The notes beneath the pieces are model-generated. The model saw only the letters and a program-made list of their open reading frames with translations. It searched no databases and was not told the origin of the DNA. Positions 37,120-47,892 of a DNA stretch of 64,000 bases are shown here, in pieces. How positions within the stretch are numbered: the first letter of the stretch is position 1; every line of letters begins with the position of its first letter. This DNA comes from Bordetella ansorpii (GTDB lineage: Bacteria; Pseudomonadota; Gammaproteobacteria; Burkholderiales; Burkholderiaceae_B), in assembly GCF_900078315.1 (NCBI RefSeq), contig NZ_FKBS01000025.1:395472-459471 (forward strand), read 5' to 3'. The position numbers were made by a program, and so were the translations under genes.

Positions 37120-37881
37120 TCAGAACGTTCCCGGATACGCGCCGCCGTCCAGCAGCACATTCTGCCCCGTCATGTAGCCGGCATGCACGCTGCACAGGAA
37201 GGCGCACACCGCGCCGAATTCGTCGGCATCGCCGAAGCGCCCCATCGGAATGGTGGCCAGGCGCTTCTCGCGCTGGCCCGGCGCCGAAAATGCCTTGCGC
37301 AACCGGTCGGTGTCGAACGGGCCGGGCAGCAGGTTGTTCAGCGTGACGTTGCGGCCCGCCAGGCGGGGCTGACGCGCCACGCCCGCCACGAAGCCGGTCA
37401 GTCCGCTGCGTGCGCCGTTGGACAGGCCCAGCACGTCGATCGGCGCCTTGACCGCGCCCGAGGTGATGTTGACCACGCGTCCGAAGCCGCGCTCGGCCAT
37501 GCCGTCCACGGTGGCGCGTATCAGTTCGATGGGCGTCAGCATGTTGGCCTGCAAGGCAGCCAGCCAATCGTCCTGTTTCCAGTCGCGGAAGTCGCCGGGC
37601 GGCGGGCCGCCCGCGTTGTTGACCAGGATATCGACCTGCGGCGCCGCGGCCAGCAGCGCCTGCCGCACCGATTCCTGCGTCACGTCGCCCACCACGCTGC
37701 GTACCTCGATGCCGGCGTTCAACGCGCGCAGTTCGTCCGCGGTCTCGTTCAGCGCGTCCGCGCCGCGCGCGTTGATGACCAGGTTGACGCCCTCGCGTGC
37801 CAGCGCGGCCGCACACCCCTTGCCCAGCCCCTTGCTGGCCGCGCACACCACGGCCCAACGGCCGGCAATGCCCAGATCCAT
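37120..37881 (-). CDS. Atypical SDR-family protein lacking the canonical Tyr/Lys pair
   Basis: A 253-residue SDR-fold protein. The cofactor region is ASKGLGKG (near residue 15) and NNAGG follows. The usual YxxxK is replaced: after the conserved Ser (NITSGAV) the active-site helix reads LSNGARSGL, putting Ser and Arg where Tyr and Lys normally sit. The C-terminus (PMGRFGDADEFGAVCAFLCS) is ordinary SDR. This SN-x-x-R variant occurs in a subgroup of SDR proteins whose reaction is not settled. GAGG precedes ATG 37881; the frame is open far upstream without homology. Confidence 0.75.
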   Translation of the reverse strand: MDLGIAGRWAVVCAASKGLGKGCAAALAREGVNLVINARGADALNETADELRALNAGIEVRSVVGDVTQESVRQALLAAAPQVDILVNNAGGPPPGDFRDWKQDDWLAALQANMLTPIELIRATVDGMAERGFGRVVNITSGAVKAPIDVLGLSNGARSGLTGFVAGVARQPRLAGRNVTLNNLLPGPFDTDRLRKAFSAPGQREKRLATIPMGRFGDADEFGAVCAFLCSVHAGYMTGQNVLLDGGAYPGTF

Positions 37882-38149
37882 GTGATGCTCCTCGTATGAA
37901 TGGATGGACGCCGGGACCGCGCCCGGCGCTCGTGGGCCCCCCTGGATACGTCGCCATGCCCACGGCTGGCGTGCTGCCTGCCAGCGTATCCACGGGACCG
38001 CACACGAGCCGCCAGCATACACACCCGGCCCGCGCGCTGCGCCAGATCTTTGCTCTCGAGTCAAAAGTCATTGGCCTGCCACCCTCTTATTCCGCAAAGA
38101 TAAGCCCGGCACACTGCGAGGCCTGGACTTCACCGGAAATATCACAGCC

Positions 38150-38959
38150 ATGTCTTTCTCTATTCCCCCTCTCGGCCTGGGCACCTTCCGCCTGCAGGGC
38201 CAGGCCGTCATCGACTCGGTACGCCACGCACTGCAACTGGGCTACTGGGCCATCGACACCGCGCAGATCTACGGCAACGAGGCCGAGATCGGCCAGGCCA
38301 TCGCCGACAGCGGCGTGCCTCGCGACGAACTGTTCCTGACCACCAAGATCTGGACCGAGAACCTGTCCCGCACGCGCCTGGCCGACAGCCTGCGCGACAG
38401 CCTGGCCCGGCTGCGCACCGACCGCGCCGATCTGGTGCTGATCCACTGGCCGTCGCCGGGCGGCGCCGTGCCCGTGGCCGACTACATGGCCGCGCTGCGC
38501 GACGCCCGCGACCAGGGGCTGACGCGCGCCATCGGCGTATCGAACTTCACGGTGGACCTGATGCGCCAGGCCATCGATGCCGTGGGCGCGGACGCCATCG
38601 CCACCAACCAGGTCGAACTGCATCCCTATCTGCAGAACCGCCGGGTGGCCGGATTCGCCCGCGAGCAGGGCATCGCCATCACCTCGTACATGACCCTGGC
38701 CTACGGCAGGATCGTGCAGGAACCCGCCATCATCGAGATCGCCCGGCGCCATCAGGCCACGCCCGCGCAGGTCGCGCTGGCCTGGGCCCTGCAGCAGGGC
38801 TACGCGGTGATCCCGTCCTCGACCAAGCCCGAGAACCTGGCCAGCAACCTGCTGGCGACCGGCTTGCGGCTGGACGCGGACGACATGGCGCGCATCGCGG
38901 CGCTGGAGCGCGGCGAGCGCCTGGTCGATCCGGACGGGCTGGCGCCGGCCTGGGACTGA
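38150..38959 (+). CDS. dkgB: 2,5-diketo-D-gluconate reductase B (aldo/keto reductase)
   Basis: A 269-residue AKR with the catalytic tetrad D36, Y41, K66 and H99 visible in [22 protein letters not shown] and LIHWPS. The sequence follows E. coli DkgB closely through the first 100 residues ([14 protein letters not shown]-like and [10 protein letters not shown]). It reduces aldehydes and ketones such as methylglyoxal and 2,5-diketogluconate with NADPH. The start was placed at ATG 38150, where homology begins. Single gene. Confidence 0.85.
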   Translation: MSFSIPPLGLGTFRLQGQAVIDSVRHALQLGYWAIDTAQIYGNEAEIGQAIADSGVPRDELFLTTKIWTENLSRTRLADSLRDSLARLRTDRADLVLIHWPSPGGAVPVADYMAALRDARDQGLTRAIGVSNFTVDLMRQAIDAVGADAIATNQVELHPYLQNRRVAGFAREQGIAITSYMTLAYGRIVQEPAIIEIARRHQATPAQVALAWALQQGYAVIPSSTKPENLASNLLATGLRLDADDMARIAALERGERLVDPDGLAPAWD

Positions 38960-38991
38960 GCGGCGCAAGGGACTCGCCCGCGACCCGTCAT

Positions 38992-39019
38992 TTGGAGAGC
39001 GCCCCAGGCGGTGGATAAT
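38992..39019 (+). promoter_or_regulatory. Candidate sigma-70 promoter for argJ
   Basis: TTGGAG (38992-38997), 16-base spacer, GATAAT (39014-39019). The -10 matches consensus at 5 of 6 positions. The expected transcript would carry a roughly 50-base leader containing the short hairpin AGCCGCC-TC-GGCGGCT. Confidence 0.45.
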
Positions 39020-39077
39020 AGAAGGCTATGTCGCCGGCAGCCGCCTCGGCGGCTATCCACCAGCGAGTTCCCGAACC

Positions 39078-40307
39078 ATGGCCGTCAATCTGCAGATCCC
39101 CTCCGAATCCGAAATTTTCCCCGTCGCCGGTGTCGAGATCGGCGTCACCGAGGCGGGCATCCGCAAGGCGGGCCGCCGTGACCTGACCGTCTTCCGCCTG
39201 GCCGAAGGCAGCGCCGTCGCCGGCGTGTTCACGCGCAACCGCTTCCGCGCCGCGCCCGTGCAGGTGTGCGAAACGCACCTGGCCTCGTCGGGCGGCGCGA
39301 TCCGCGCGCTGGTCATCAACACGGGCAACGCCAACGCCGGCACCGGCGCCGACGGCCTGCAGCGCGCCAAGGACACCTGCGCCGCGCTGTCCGACCTGCT
39401 GGGCCTGCCCGCCGAACAGATCCTGCCGTTCTCCACGGGCGTCATCCTCGAGCCGCTGCCCGTGGACCGCCTGAAGGCCGGCCTGCCCGGCGCGATCGCC
39501 GCGCTGTCGCCCGACCAGTGGTTCAATGCCGCGCACGGCATCATGACCACCGACACGCTGCCCAAGATCCACTCGCGCCGGATCCAGGCCGATGGCAAGA
39601 CCGTCACCTTCACCGGCATCAGCAAGGGCGCCGGCATGATCCGGCCCAACATGGCCACCATGCTGAGCTTCCTGGCCACCGACGCCGCCATCGCCCAGCC
39701 GCTGCTGCGCAAGCTGGCCGTGCAGATCGCCGACCAGTCGTTCAACCGCATCACGGTCGACGGCGACACCTCCACCAACGACTCGTTCATCCTGATCGCC
39801 ACCGGCAAGTCGGGCGTGACCGTGTCCTCCGAATCCGATCCGGCCTACGCTGCGGTCGTCGCCGCCCTGACCGAAGCGGCCGCCGACCTGGCGCAGAAGA
39901 TCGTGCGCGACGCCGAGGGCGCCACCAAGTTCATGACGATCCGCGTCGAGGAAGCCGGCAGCACCGACGAGGCGCTGAAGGTGGCCTACTCGGTGGCGCA
40001 CTCGCCGCTGGTCAAGACCGCGTTCTTCGCCTCCGATCCCAACCTGGGCCGCATCCTGGCCGCCATCGGCTACGCCGGCATCGACGACCTGGACGTCTCG
40101 GGCATCCGCCTGTGGCTGGGCGACGTGCTGGTGGCCGCCGACGGCGGCCGCAACCCGTCCTACCAAGAGGCGGACGGCCAGCGCGTCATGAAGGAAGCGG
40201 AAATCCTGGTGCGCATCGCGCTGGGCCGCGGCAAGGTGAGCGACACCGTCTACACCTGCGACTTCTCGCACGACTACGTCAGCATCAACGCCGACTACCG
40301 CTCGTAA
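39078..40307 (+). CDS. argJ: Bifunctional ornithine acetyltransferase / N-acetylglutamate synthase
   Basis: A 409-residue ArgJ. The self-cleavage site is visible as NMATMLSF, with cleavage expected between A193 and T194, making T194 the catalytic nucleophile of the beta chain. Other family segments are [25 protein letters not shown] and the C-terminal [17 protein letters not shown]. It recycles the acetyl group between N-acetylornithine and glutamate in arginine biosynthesis. It starts a conserved block with the DUF815 ATPase and the Nudix/ThiE gene; in related bacteria secA often lies upstream instead of dkgB. Confidence 0.96.
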   Translation: MAVNLQIPSESEIFPVAGVEIGVTEAGIRKAGRRDLTVFRLAEGSAVAGVFTRNRFRAAPVQVCETHLASSGGAIRALVINTGNANAGTGADGLQRAKDTCAALSDLLGLPAEQILPFSTGVILEPLPVDRLKAGLPGAIAALSPDQWFNAAHGIMTTDTLPKIHSRRIQADGKTVTFTGISKGAGMIRPNMATMLSFLATDAAIAQPLLRKLAVQIADQSFNRITVDGDTSTNDSFILIATGKSGVTVSSESDPAYAAVVAALTEAAADLAQKIVRDAEGATKFMTIRVEEAGSTDEALKVAYSVAHSPLVKTAFFASDPNLGRILAAIGYAGIDDLDVSGIRLWLGDVLVAADGGRNPSYQEADGQRVMKEAEILVRIALGRGKVSDTVYTCDFSHDYVSINADYRS

Positions 40308-40312
40308 TCGCG

Positions 40313-41185
40313 ATGGATTCGTCTTCCCCCGACATGGTCCGCCTGCTGGCGCGGGCCGAACGCGTGCTGGCGCAACTGGAAGCCTGGCTGCCCGCCGCGC
40401 CCCCCGAAATCGACTGGACCGCGCACGCCTACCGCTGGCGCAAGCGGGGCGCGCGCGGCTGGCTCGATGCCGTGCGCCACATCGCGCGCATCGACATGGG
40501 CGACCTGCAGCACATCGAGCGCCAGAAGGACGTCATCGACCGCAATACGCGGCAGTTCCTGCAGAAGAAGCCGGCCAACAACGTGCTGATGACCGGCGCG
40601 CGCGGCACCGGCAAGAGCTCGCTGGTCAAGGCCATGCTCGCCGCCTACGGCGACCAGGGCCTGCGGCTGATCGAGGTCGACAAGTCCGACCTGGGCGACC
40701 TGTCCGACATCGTCGAACTGGTAGCCGGCCGCGCCGAACGCTATATCGTGTTCTGCGACGACCTGTCCTTCGAGGAAGGCGAGGCCGGCTACAAGGCGCT
40801 GAAATCGGTGCTGGACGGCTCGGTCTCGGCAGCGGGCGACAACGTGCTGATCTACGCCACGTCCAACCGGCGCCACCTGATGCCGGAATACATGAGCGAG
40901 AACCTGCAGGCCAGGCACCAGCCCGACGGCGAGATCCACCCCGGCGAAACCGTCGAGGAAAAGATCTCGCTGTCCGAACGCTTCGGCCTGTGGCTGTCGT
41001 TCTATCCGTTCAAGCAGGACGACTACCTGGACATCGTGCACCACTGGCTGCGCGAGCTGAACTGCCCCGCCGACCAGATCGCCCCCTGCCGCGCCGAGGC
41101 GCTGCAATGGGCGCTGGAACGCGGCTCGCGTTCGGGCCGGGTGGCCTATCAGTTCGCACGGGATTGGGCGGCACGGCATGTCTGA
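40313..41185 (+). CDS. DUF815-family AAA ATPase
   Basis: A 290-residue P-loop ATPase: Walker A GARGTGKS at 95-102, Walker B region YIVFCDDLSF, and the sensor-like YATSNRRHLMPEYM. This protein is conserved next to argJ and mutT in betaproteobacteria, but its role is not established. It lies five bases after argJ and overlaps the Nudix gene by eight bases, so the three genes form one unit. Confidence 0.88.
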   Translation: MDSSSPDMVRLLARAERVLAQLEAWLPAAPPEIDWTAHAYRWRKRGARGWLDAVRHIARIDMGDLQHIERQKDVIDRNTRQFLQKKPANNVLMTGARGTGKSSLVKAMLAAYGDQGLRLIEVDKSDLGDLSDIVELVAGRAERYIVFCDDLSFEEGEAGYKALKSVLDGSVSAAGDNVLIYATSNRRHLMPEYMSENLQARHQPDGEIHPGETVEEKISLSERFGLWLSFYPFKQDDYLDIVHHWLRELNCPADQIAPCRAEALQWALERGSRSGRVAYQFARDWAARHV

Positions 41186-42173
41186 AGACAGGAACGCTCC
41201 GCTGCCCGGCAGGACCGACCGGATCATCGACGTCGCTGCCGGCCTGATCCTGCGTCCCGACGGCCAACTGCTGCTGGGACAGCGTCCCGAAGGCAAACCG
41301 TGGTCGGGCTGGTGGGAACTGCCCGGCGGCAAGCTGGAGCCCGGCGAAACCGTGTTGCAAGCCCTGGCGCGCGAGTTGCAGGAAGAGATCGGCATCCGCG
41401 TCACCGAGGCCTGGCCCTGGGTGACGTACGTGCACGCCTATCCGCAGACCACGGTGCGCCTGTCCTTCTGCCAGGTCACCGGTTGGGAAGGAGAACCGCG
41501 CAGCCTGGAGAACCAGCGGCTGGAATGGGTGGACCCGGCCCATGCCGGCGTGGTCGGCGATCTGCTGCCGGCCACCCTGCCGCCGCTGCGCTGGCTGACG
41601 CTGCCGACGTCCTATGGCATCAGCAGCATCGGCGGGCCCGATGGGCTGCCGGCCTTCCTGGTGCGCCTGGAGGGCGCGTTGGCCCAGGGCTTGAAACTGG
41701 TGCAGTTGCGCGAACCGCAATGGCCCGGCGGCGCGGCGGCTGACACGTTGCATCAGGCGCTGCAAACGGTGGTGGCGCGCTGCCATGCCGCGGGCGCCCG
41801 GGTGCTGGTGAACAGCGTGCATCCTTCGGACTGGTGGCCGGAGGCCGACGGCGCGCATCTGCGCGCATCGGATGCCGCGGCATCGAGCGCCCGCCCCGAC
41901 TTGCCCGGCAGTGCCCTGGTAGGCGTATCCGCGCACGACCATGCGGAAGTGGTGCGTGCCCGTGAACTGGGTGCGGATTTTGCCGTACTGGGTCATGTGC
42001 TTGCCACGCCGTCGCACCCCGATCAACCCGGCATCGGGTGGAAGGGTTTCACCGAAGCCAGCCGCGATGCGGGCCTGCCGGTGTTTGCGTTGGGAGGGCA
42101 GTCCGAGTCCACGCGGATCGAAGCGCGCCGCCATGGCGCACATGGCATCGCGGCGATACGCGGGTTGCTGTAG
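41178..42173 (+). CDS. Nudix hydrolase (MutT-like) fused to a ThiE/TENI-like domain
   Basis: 331 residues. The N-terminal half has a perfect Nudix box, G51-x5-E57-x7-REUxEExGU ending at I73 (REL and EEIGI), as in MutT proteins that hydrolyse 8-oxo-dGTP. From about residue 137 (LTLPTSYGISSIGG) a TIM-barrel thiamine-phosphate-synthase-like domain follows, ending ALGGQSESTRIEARRHGAHG. Fusions of this kind are known in several proteobacteria; the role of the second domain is unclear and it lacks obvious thiamin-gene context. Co-transcribed with argJ. Confidence 0.88.
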   Translation: MSEDRNAPLPGRTDRIIDVAAGLILRPDGQLLLGQRPEGKPWSGWWELPGGKLEPGETVLQALARELQEEIGIRVTEAWPWVTYVHAYPQTTVRLSFCQVTGWEGEPRSLENQRLEWVDPAHAGVVGDLLPATLPPLRWLTLPTSYGISSIGGPDGLPAFLVRLEGALAQGLKLVQLREPQWPGGAAADTLHQALQTVVARCHAAGARVLVNSVHPSDWWPEADGAHLRASDAAASSARPDLPGSALVGVSAHDHAEVVRARELGADFAVLGHVLATPSHPDQPGIGWKGFTEASRDAGLPVFALGGQSESTRIEARRHGAHGIAAIRGLL

Positions 42174-42197
42174 CCGGGATACCGGCCGCTTGTCGGA

Positions 42198-43157
42198 TCA
42201 GGCGGCCGGTTCGGCGAAGACGTCGTCCAGCGTGGACGCAGACAACATGGATAGTGCCCAGCGGTCGAGGTCTGGAGCTTGTGCCCGCGCCACGCGTTGT
42301 TGCACATCCGCAGGCAATGGGCCAAACCGGTGGACGAGCTGCTGACCCAATATCGCTTGGCGTCCTTCCCGATTTCCTTGCTTCAAGCCATCCCGCAACC
42401 AATCCTGCGTCCAGCCCTTCACGGTGTCGTAAAGCATGGCGCGCGCCTCCTGTATATCGTTCAGCTCGGGAATCCTAGCACCGGGCATACGGGCAGGTAG
42501 CAGGGAATGCCGCAACCATCGGACCAAATCACGGTGCAAACCTGAAAAATCAGACCGAGGCGCACACTCGAGCCACACGGTCAGCGCATGGCCTATCTCC
42601 TCGGGGGTACGGCTGCGCTCCAGCTGAAAAAACGCAGCGGCCAGATTGCCGGCCGCCGGATGTCCGTCACGTATCCAACGCTGCTGGTCGACCAGGCAAT
42701 AGCGCAACGCAGGGCGATACGCGGCCGACTCCCCCGGCAACGGCGCGATCAACTGCGCCACGTCCTGAACGGCGTGCCACGCGGACTCGCCGTTGTACAG
42801 CACCAGCGGCAGTACGGGCGGCAACAGTTCGCCCGGGCCCACGGCCCGCTGGCGCGCCAGATCCTGATAGAACAAGGCCAGATACGCCATCATCCGCAGC
42901 GCCATGCGCGGCTCGACGGACGACTGGAATTCGAGCAGCACATAGACGTAAAGCCACCGGTCGCCGCCTTTGATACGCCAAGCCAGATCGCCCAGGCGGG
43001 CGCGCCGGTCGTCGGTGACGAACGACACCGGCACTTTCTCGATCGAGGAAAAATCCAGCTGCGCGATCCAAGGTTCGCCCACGAACCCCTGCAACAGGGC
43101 CTGGATCATCTCGGGGTGGGAAAACAGCAGCTTGTAGGAGGCGTCGTGCCGGGTCAT
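42198..43157 (-). CDS. Rpn-family recombination-promoting nuclease (PD-(D/E)XK, YhgA-like)
   Basis: A 319-residue protein of the Rpn/YhgA-like putative transposase group. MTRHDASYKLLFSHPEMIQ at the start, and a PD-(D/E)XK core seen as LGDLAWRIKGG followed by VYVLLEFQSS (Asp, then Glu-x-Gln). The C-terminal DUF4351-like tail is GQQLVHRFGPLPADVQQRV. E. coli Rpn proteins are DNA endonucleases that stimulate RecA-independent recombination, and members multiply within genomes. It lies just past the Nudix gene in a block otherwise conserved up to zapD, next to the efflux operon. Confidence 0.82.
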   Translation of the reverse strand: MTRHDASYKLLFSHPEMIQALLQGFVGEPWIAQLDFSSIEKVPVSFVTDDRRARLGDLAWRIKGGDRWLYVYVLLEFQSSVEPRMALRMMAYLALFYQDLARQRAVGPGELLPPVLPLVLYNGESAWHAVQDVAQLIAPLPGESAAYRPALRYCLVDQQRWIRDGHPAAGNLAAAFFQLERSRTPEEIGHALTVWLECAPRSDFSGLHRDLVRWLRHSLLPARMPGARIPELNDIQEARAMLYDTVKGWTQDWLRDGLKQGNREGRQAILGQQLVHRFGPLPADVQQRVARAQAPDLDRWALSMLSASTLDDVFAEPAA

Positions 43158-43336
43158 CGAGGTGCGCAGTGGAAAAACCAGATCTCCACTCTATCCACGA
43201 AGCCGGCATTCCGGGCACGAAGTGGGATGTTTCGATCCCGCGCAACGCTACGTACAAGGGCCTTGCATGCCCGCAGCTCGGGTCGGGCCACGCAACGCAC
43301 CACCGGTGGCCCCACCACCACGCTACGCCACGGCCG

Positions 43337-44767
43337 TCACTGCTCAGGCAACCCTTCCCAGCCTCCACCCAGCGCCGCGATCAGTTGCACGCTGGCGACC
43401 AGGCGGCTGCCGACCAGGGACAACGCCGAGCGCTCGGCGCTCAGCGCCGTGGTCTGCAACGTGGCCACATCCAGGAAATCGACCATGCCCTGCTCGTACT
43501 GGTTGCGGATCAGGCGCAGCGATTCGCGCGAGGCCTCCAGCGCGCGCGCCTGCACCTCCTGCTCCTGGCCCAGCACACGCAACTGCACCAGATAATCCTC
43601 GACCTCGCGCAGCGCGGTCAGCACCGACTGGCGGTACGACGCGGCCTGCGCATCGTAGGCCGCGCGGGCCTGGTCGACCTGCGCGTCGCGCGCGCCGCCG
43701 TCGAACAGCGTCAGCGCCAGCGACGGGCCCAGCGACCAGAAGCGCGCCGGCGCCGTCAGCCAGTCGGCGAACGAACCATTGCGGAATCCTCCGCTGGCCG
43801 ACAGGGTCAGGTCGGGAAACCAGGCCGACTCCGCCACGCCGATCTGCGCGTTGGCCGCCGCGGCGCGGCGCTCGGCCGAGGCCACGTCCGGCCGGCGTTC
43901 CAGCAGCGCGGACGGCAGGCCGACGGGGATCTCGGGCAACTGTTGCGCGAACGGCTGCGAAGGCAGCGAGAAACGCGATGGCGGCTGGCCGGTCAGCACG
44001 GCAATCGCGTGCTCCAACTGGCCGCGCTGCCAATCCAGGTCGACGGACTGGGCCCGGGCGTTCTCCAGTTGCGACGTCGCCACCGCCACGTCCGACTTGC
44101 CCGCCACGCCGGCGTCGTAGCGGTTGCGCGTCAGTTGCAGCGAGCGCTCATAGGCCGCGATGGTCGCTTCCAGCAGGCGCTTCTGCTCATCCTGCACGCG
44201 CAACTGGAAATAGTTCTGCGCCAGCGCGGCCTGCGAGCTGAGACGCGTGGCGGCGAGATCGGCGGCGGAAGCCTGGGCGCTGGCGCGGCTGGCCTCGAGC
44301 CCACGGCGCAGGCGGCCCCACACGTCGGCCTCCCAACTGACGGTGCCCGTCAGCGAATACTGATTGCCGACCGAGGCCCCGCCGCCGCCCGAGCGCGTCA
44401 CACCCGAGCTGGCGCCGATGGTGGGGAAGAAGCCGGCGCGCGCGCCCTGCACCAGCGCCTGCGCCTGCCGGTAGTTGGCCTCGGCCACCGCCACGTCCTG
44501 GTTGGCCGTGTTCAGCTGCTGCATCAGGCCGTCCAGCACCGCGTCGCCATACACCGTCCACCACTGGCCGCGTTGCGCGTCGTCGCGCGGATGGGCGGGC
44601 TTCCAGCCTGGCACCTGCTCTTGACCCTCCTTGTAGCCCACCCCCACGTCGATGGCAGGACGCTGGTAATCCGGCCCGACCGCGCAGGCCGACAGCGCCA
44701 GGCATAGCAGCGCCGCGCTGCGGCGCAAGGTCAGACCGGAAAGACGATGACTGAGAACTCGAATCAT
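43337..44767 (-). CDS. RND efflux outer-membrane lipoprotein channel (OprM/NodT family)
   Basis: 476 residues with a lipoprotein signal and lipobox (LCLALSAC, Cys at about residue 28) and two outer-membrane-efflux repeats. [20 protein letters not shown] and [23 protein letters not shown] are typical NodT/OprM motifs. It forms the trimeric channel that joins the MdtABC-type pump to the exterior. ATG 44767 overlaps the stop of the inner-membrane pump gene; an earlier ATG at 44818 would lengthen the signal unnaturally. It corresponds in position to OpmB in the P. aeruginosa MuxABC-OpmB operon. Confidence 0.9.
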   Translation of the reverse strand: MIRVLSHRLSGLTLRRSAALLCLALSACAVGPDYQRPAIDVGVGYKEGQEQVPGWKPAHPRDDAQRGQWWTVYGDAVLDGLMQQLNTANQDVAVAEANYRQAQALVQGARAGFFPTIGASSGVTRSGGGGASVGNQYSLTGTVSWEADVWGRLRRGLEASRASAQASAADLAATRLSSQAALAQNYFQLRVQDEQKRLLEATIAAYERSLQLTRNRYDAGVAGKSDVAVATSQLENARAQSVDLDWQRGQLEHAIAVLTGQPPSRFSLPSQPFAQQLPEIPVGLPSALLERRPDVASAERRAAAANAQIGVAESAWFPDLTLSASGGFRNGSFADWLTAPARFWSLGPSLALTLFDGGARDAQVDQARAAYDAQAASYRQSVLTALREVEDYLVQLRVLGQEQEVQARALEASRESLRLIRNQYEQGMVDFLDVATLQTTALSAERSALSLVGSRLVASVQLIAALGGGWEGLPEQ

Positions 44768-47700
44768 GGATGGGATACGTGAGGATCCACCCTTTGGCCA
44801 CGGCGACGCGCGGCCCACAGGCGGAATCGATCGAGGAACAGGTAGACCACGGGGGTGGTGTAGAGCGTCAGGACCTGGCTGAGCACCAGGCCGCCCACGA
44901 TGGTGATGCCCAGCGGACGGCGCATCTCCACGCCAGGGCCGGTCGCCATCATCAGCGGCAGCGCACCGAAGATGGCGGCCAGGGTGGTCATCATGATGGG
45001 GCGAAAGCGCGTCAGGCAGGCTTCGTAGATGGCCTGGCGGGGCGGCAGATCGCGCCGTCGCTCGGCCTCGAGCGCGAAGTCCACCATCATGATGGCGTTC
45101 TTCTTCACGATGCCGATCAGCAGGAACACCCCGATCAGCGCGATCAGCGTGAACTCGCTGCCCAGCAGCATCAGCGCCAGCAACGCCCCCAGCCCCGCCG
45201 ACGGCAGGGTCGACAGAATGGTCAGCGGGTGCACCAGGCTTTCGTAAAGAATGCCCAGCACGATGTACATGGTGACCAGCGCCGCCAGGATCAGCCAGGG
45301 CTGCTGCGCCAGCGTCTTCTGCAACTCGGCCGCGCTACCCTGGAAACCCGCCTGGATCTGGTCGGACGGCAGGCCGATACGCGCCACGGCCGCGTCGATG
45401 GCCGCGGTGGCCTGCCCCAGCGACACGCCGGGCGCCAGGCTGAACGATATCCAGTCGGCCACGAACAGCCCCTGGTGCTGCACGCTCAACGGCGCATTGC
45501 CGACCTCGTAGCGGGCGAACGCCGCCAGCGGAATGCGCTGGTCGTTGCTGCCGATCACGTACACGTCCTTCAGCGATTCGGGATCCTCCGCGAACTGCTG
45601 GTCGACGCCCATGACCACGTGGTACTGGTTCAGCGGCCCGTACATCACCGACACCTGCCGCTGGCTGAACGAGTTGTTCAGCACCGCCGAAATGGCGGAC
45701 ATGCTGATGCCCAGGCGCGTGGCGGCATCGCGGTCGATCACCAGGTCGACCTGGCGGCCCTTGTCCTCGGTATCGGCGTCCACGTCGGTCAGCTCGGGCA
45801 GCGCGGCCATCGCACGCTGCACCCGCGGCATCCAGGTGCGCAGCAGTTGCAGGTCGCCCGCCATCAGGCCGTAGTCGTACGAACCCTGGCTGGCGCGGCC
45901 ACCGACACGGATGTCCTGCTGCGACACCAGGAACAGGCGCGCGCCAGGTTCACGTTGCAAACGCGCCCGCAGGCGCTGGATGACCGTGTCGGCGTTGACG
46001 CCGCGCTCTTGCAGCGGCTTCAACTGCACCTGCACGAAGCTGCTGTTGCTGCCGCCGCGGCCACCGGCATAGGCCGTCACGCTCTGCACCGCGGGATCCT
46101 GCATCAGCACCTTGCGGAAGTATTCGAGCTTGGGCACGGTGGACTGGAACGACGAGCCCTGGTCGGCCCGGAAGAAGCCCAGCAGTTGCCCCGTATCCTG
46201 CTGCGGGAAGAAGCCCTTGGGCACCGCGGTATACAGGTATACGTTCAGGCCGATGGCCGCCACCAGCACCAGCATCATCAGCCTGGCGTGGCGCAGCGCC
46301 CAGTCCAGGCTGCGCGCGTAGCCGCGCTGCATGCCGCCCATCATGGCATCCAGCACGCGGTTGATGCGATTCGGACGGGGCGGATCGTGGTCTTTCGGTG
46401 CGGCCGGCTGCGGCTCGGCCCGCAGCATGCGCGCACACATCATCGGCGTCAGCGTCAGCGACACCACCAGCGACACCAGGATGGACGCCGACAGGGTGAC
46501 CGCGAACTCGCGGAACAGGCGTCCCACGAGCCCGCCCATCAGCAGGATGGGAATGAACACCGCGATCAGCGACAGGCTCATGGACAGCACCGTGAAGCCC
46601 ACCTCGCGCGAGCCGCGCAGCGCCGCCCGCATCGGCGAGGCGCCGTTCTCGATGTGGCGCATGATGTTCTCCAGCACCACGATGGCATCGTCCACCACGA
46701 AACCCGTGGCCACGATCAACGCCATCAGCGAGATGGTGTTCAGCGTGTAGCCGCACAGGTACATGACGCAGAAGGTGCCCACCAGCGACACCGGCACCGC
46801 CAGGCTGGGAATGATCGCGGCGCGCCAGCGCCGCAGGAACAGCAGCACCACCATCACCACCAGGCCGACCGCGATGGCCAACGTCAGTTCGGCCTCGTGC
46901 AGCGAGGCGCGGATACTGGGCGAGCGGTCCTGGGCCACGCTCAGATTGACGTCGCCGGGCAGGAACGCCGCCAGTTGAGGCAGTTGATCGCGCACCGCGT
47001 CGACGGTCTCTATGATGTTGGCATCGGCCTGGCGCCGCAGGATCAGCAGGATGGCCTGGCGGTCGTTGTAGAAGCCCGTCTGGAACAGGTCCTCGACGGA
47101 ATCCTGCACGTCGGCCACGTCCGACAGGCGCACCGGGGCGCCGTTGCGCCACGCCACGATCAGCGGCCGGTATTGTTCGGCGCGATCGAGCTGGTCGCTG
47201 GCCATCACCTGCCAGTGGTACTGGTCGCTTTCCAGCATGCCTTTGGGACGGTTGGCGTTGGCGTTGGACAACGCCTGCCGCACCTCGTCCAGCGACACGC
47301 CGCGGCTGGACAGCGCGCCGGGATTCAGGTCGACCCGCACCGCCGGCAGCGAACTGCCGCCCACCGTGACTTCGCCCACGCCATTCACCTGCGACAGCTT
47401 CTGCGCCACGATGGTGGTGGCCAGGTCGTACAGCTTGCCCTGCGTCAGCGTGCCCGACGTCAAGGCCAGCGTCATGATGGGCGCGTCCGACGGGTTGGCC
47501 TTGTGATACGTCGGATTGCTGCGCAGGCTGGTCGGCAGCAGCGAGCGCGCGGCATTGATGGCCGCTTGCACGTCGCGCGCCGCGCTGTCCACGTCGCGCG
47601 AGATGTCGAACTGCAGCGTGACGCGGGTGGAGCCCTGCGAGCTGCGCGACGTCATTTCGGTGATGCCTGCGATGCTGCCCAGCGACCGCTCCAGCGGCGT

Positions 47701-47892
47701 GGCCACACTGGACGCCATGGTCTCGGGGCTGGCGCCCGGCAGGCTGGCCGACACCGAGATGGTGGGCACATCGACCTGCGGCAGCGGCGCCACCGGCAGC
47801 AGCCAGTAGGACAGCGCGCCCACCAGCACCACCGCCAGGGACAGCAGCGTGGTGGCGACCGGCCGGAGGATGAAGGGCGCGGACAGGATCAT
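44764..47892 (-). CDS. mdtC: RND multidrug transporter subunit, MdtC/MuxC-like
   Basis: A 1042-residue RND pump protein. It opens with [20 protein letters not shown], has large periplasmic loops after helices 1 and 7, and carries the TM4 charged segment [14 protein letters not shown]. The N-terminal [22 protein letters not shown] is of MdtC type. With MdtB it forms the heterotrimeric pump (usually two MdtB to one MdtC). It overlaps the downstream channel gene and the upstream mdtB gene by four bases each. Confidence 0.92.
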   Translation of the reverse strand: MILSAPFILRPVATTLLSLAVVLVGALSYWLLPVAPLPQVDVPTISVSASLPGASPETMASSVATPLERSLGSIAGITEMTSRSSQGSTRVTLQFDISRDVDSAARDVQAAINAARSLLPTSLRSNPTYHKANPSDAPIMTLALTSGTLTQGKLYDLATTIVAQKLSQVNGVGEVTVGGSSLPAVRVDLNPGALSSRGVSLDEVRQALSNANANRPKGMLESDQYHWQVMASDQLDRAEQYRPLIVAWRNGAPVRLSDVADVQDSVEDLFQTGFYNDRQAILLILRRQADANIIETVDAVRDQLPQLAAFLPGDVNLSVAQDRSPSIRASLHEAELTLAIAVGLVVMVVLLFLRRWRAAIIPSLAVPVSLVGTFCVMYLCGYTLNTISLMALIVATGFVVDDAIVVLENIMRHIENGASPMRAALRGSREVGFTVLSMSLSLIAVFIPILLMGGLVGRLFREFAVTLSASILVSLVVSLTLTPMMCARMLRAEPQPAAPKDHDPPRPNRINRVLDAMMGGMQRGYARSLDWALRHARLMMLVLVAAIGLNVYLYTAVPKGFFPQQDTGQLLGFFRADQGSSFQSTVPKLEYFRKVLMQDPAVQSVTAYAGGRGGSNSSFVQVQLKPLQERGVNADTVIQRLRARLQREPGARLFLVSQQDIRVGGRASQGSYDYGLMAGDLQLLRTWMPRVQRAMAALPELTDVDADTEDKGRQVDLVIDRDAATRLGISMSAISAVLNNSFSQRQVSVMYGPLNQYHVVMGVDQQFAEDPESLKDVYVIGSNDQRIPLAAFARYEVGNAPLSVQHQGLFVADWISFSLAPGVSLGQATAAIDAAVARIGLPSDQIQAGFQGSAAELQKTLAQQPWLILAALVTMYIVLGILYESLVHPLTILSTLPSAGLGALLALMLLGSEFTLIALIGVFLLIGIVKKNAIMMVDFALEAERRRDLPPRQAIYEACLTRFRPIMMTTLAAIFGALPLMMATGPGVEMRRPLGITIVGGLVLSQVLTLYTTPVVYLFLDRFRLWAARRRGQRVDPHVSHP

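Noticed and set aside
42198..43157. Insertion sequence transposase
   Set aside because: The protein belongs to the Rpn/YhgA-like nuclease group; no terminal inverted repeats or target-site duplications were seen around it.
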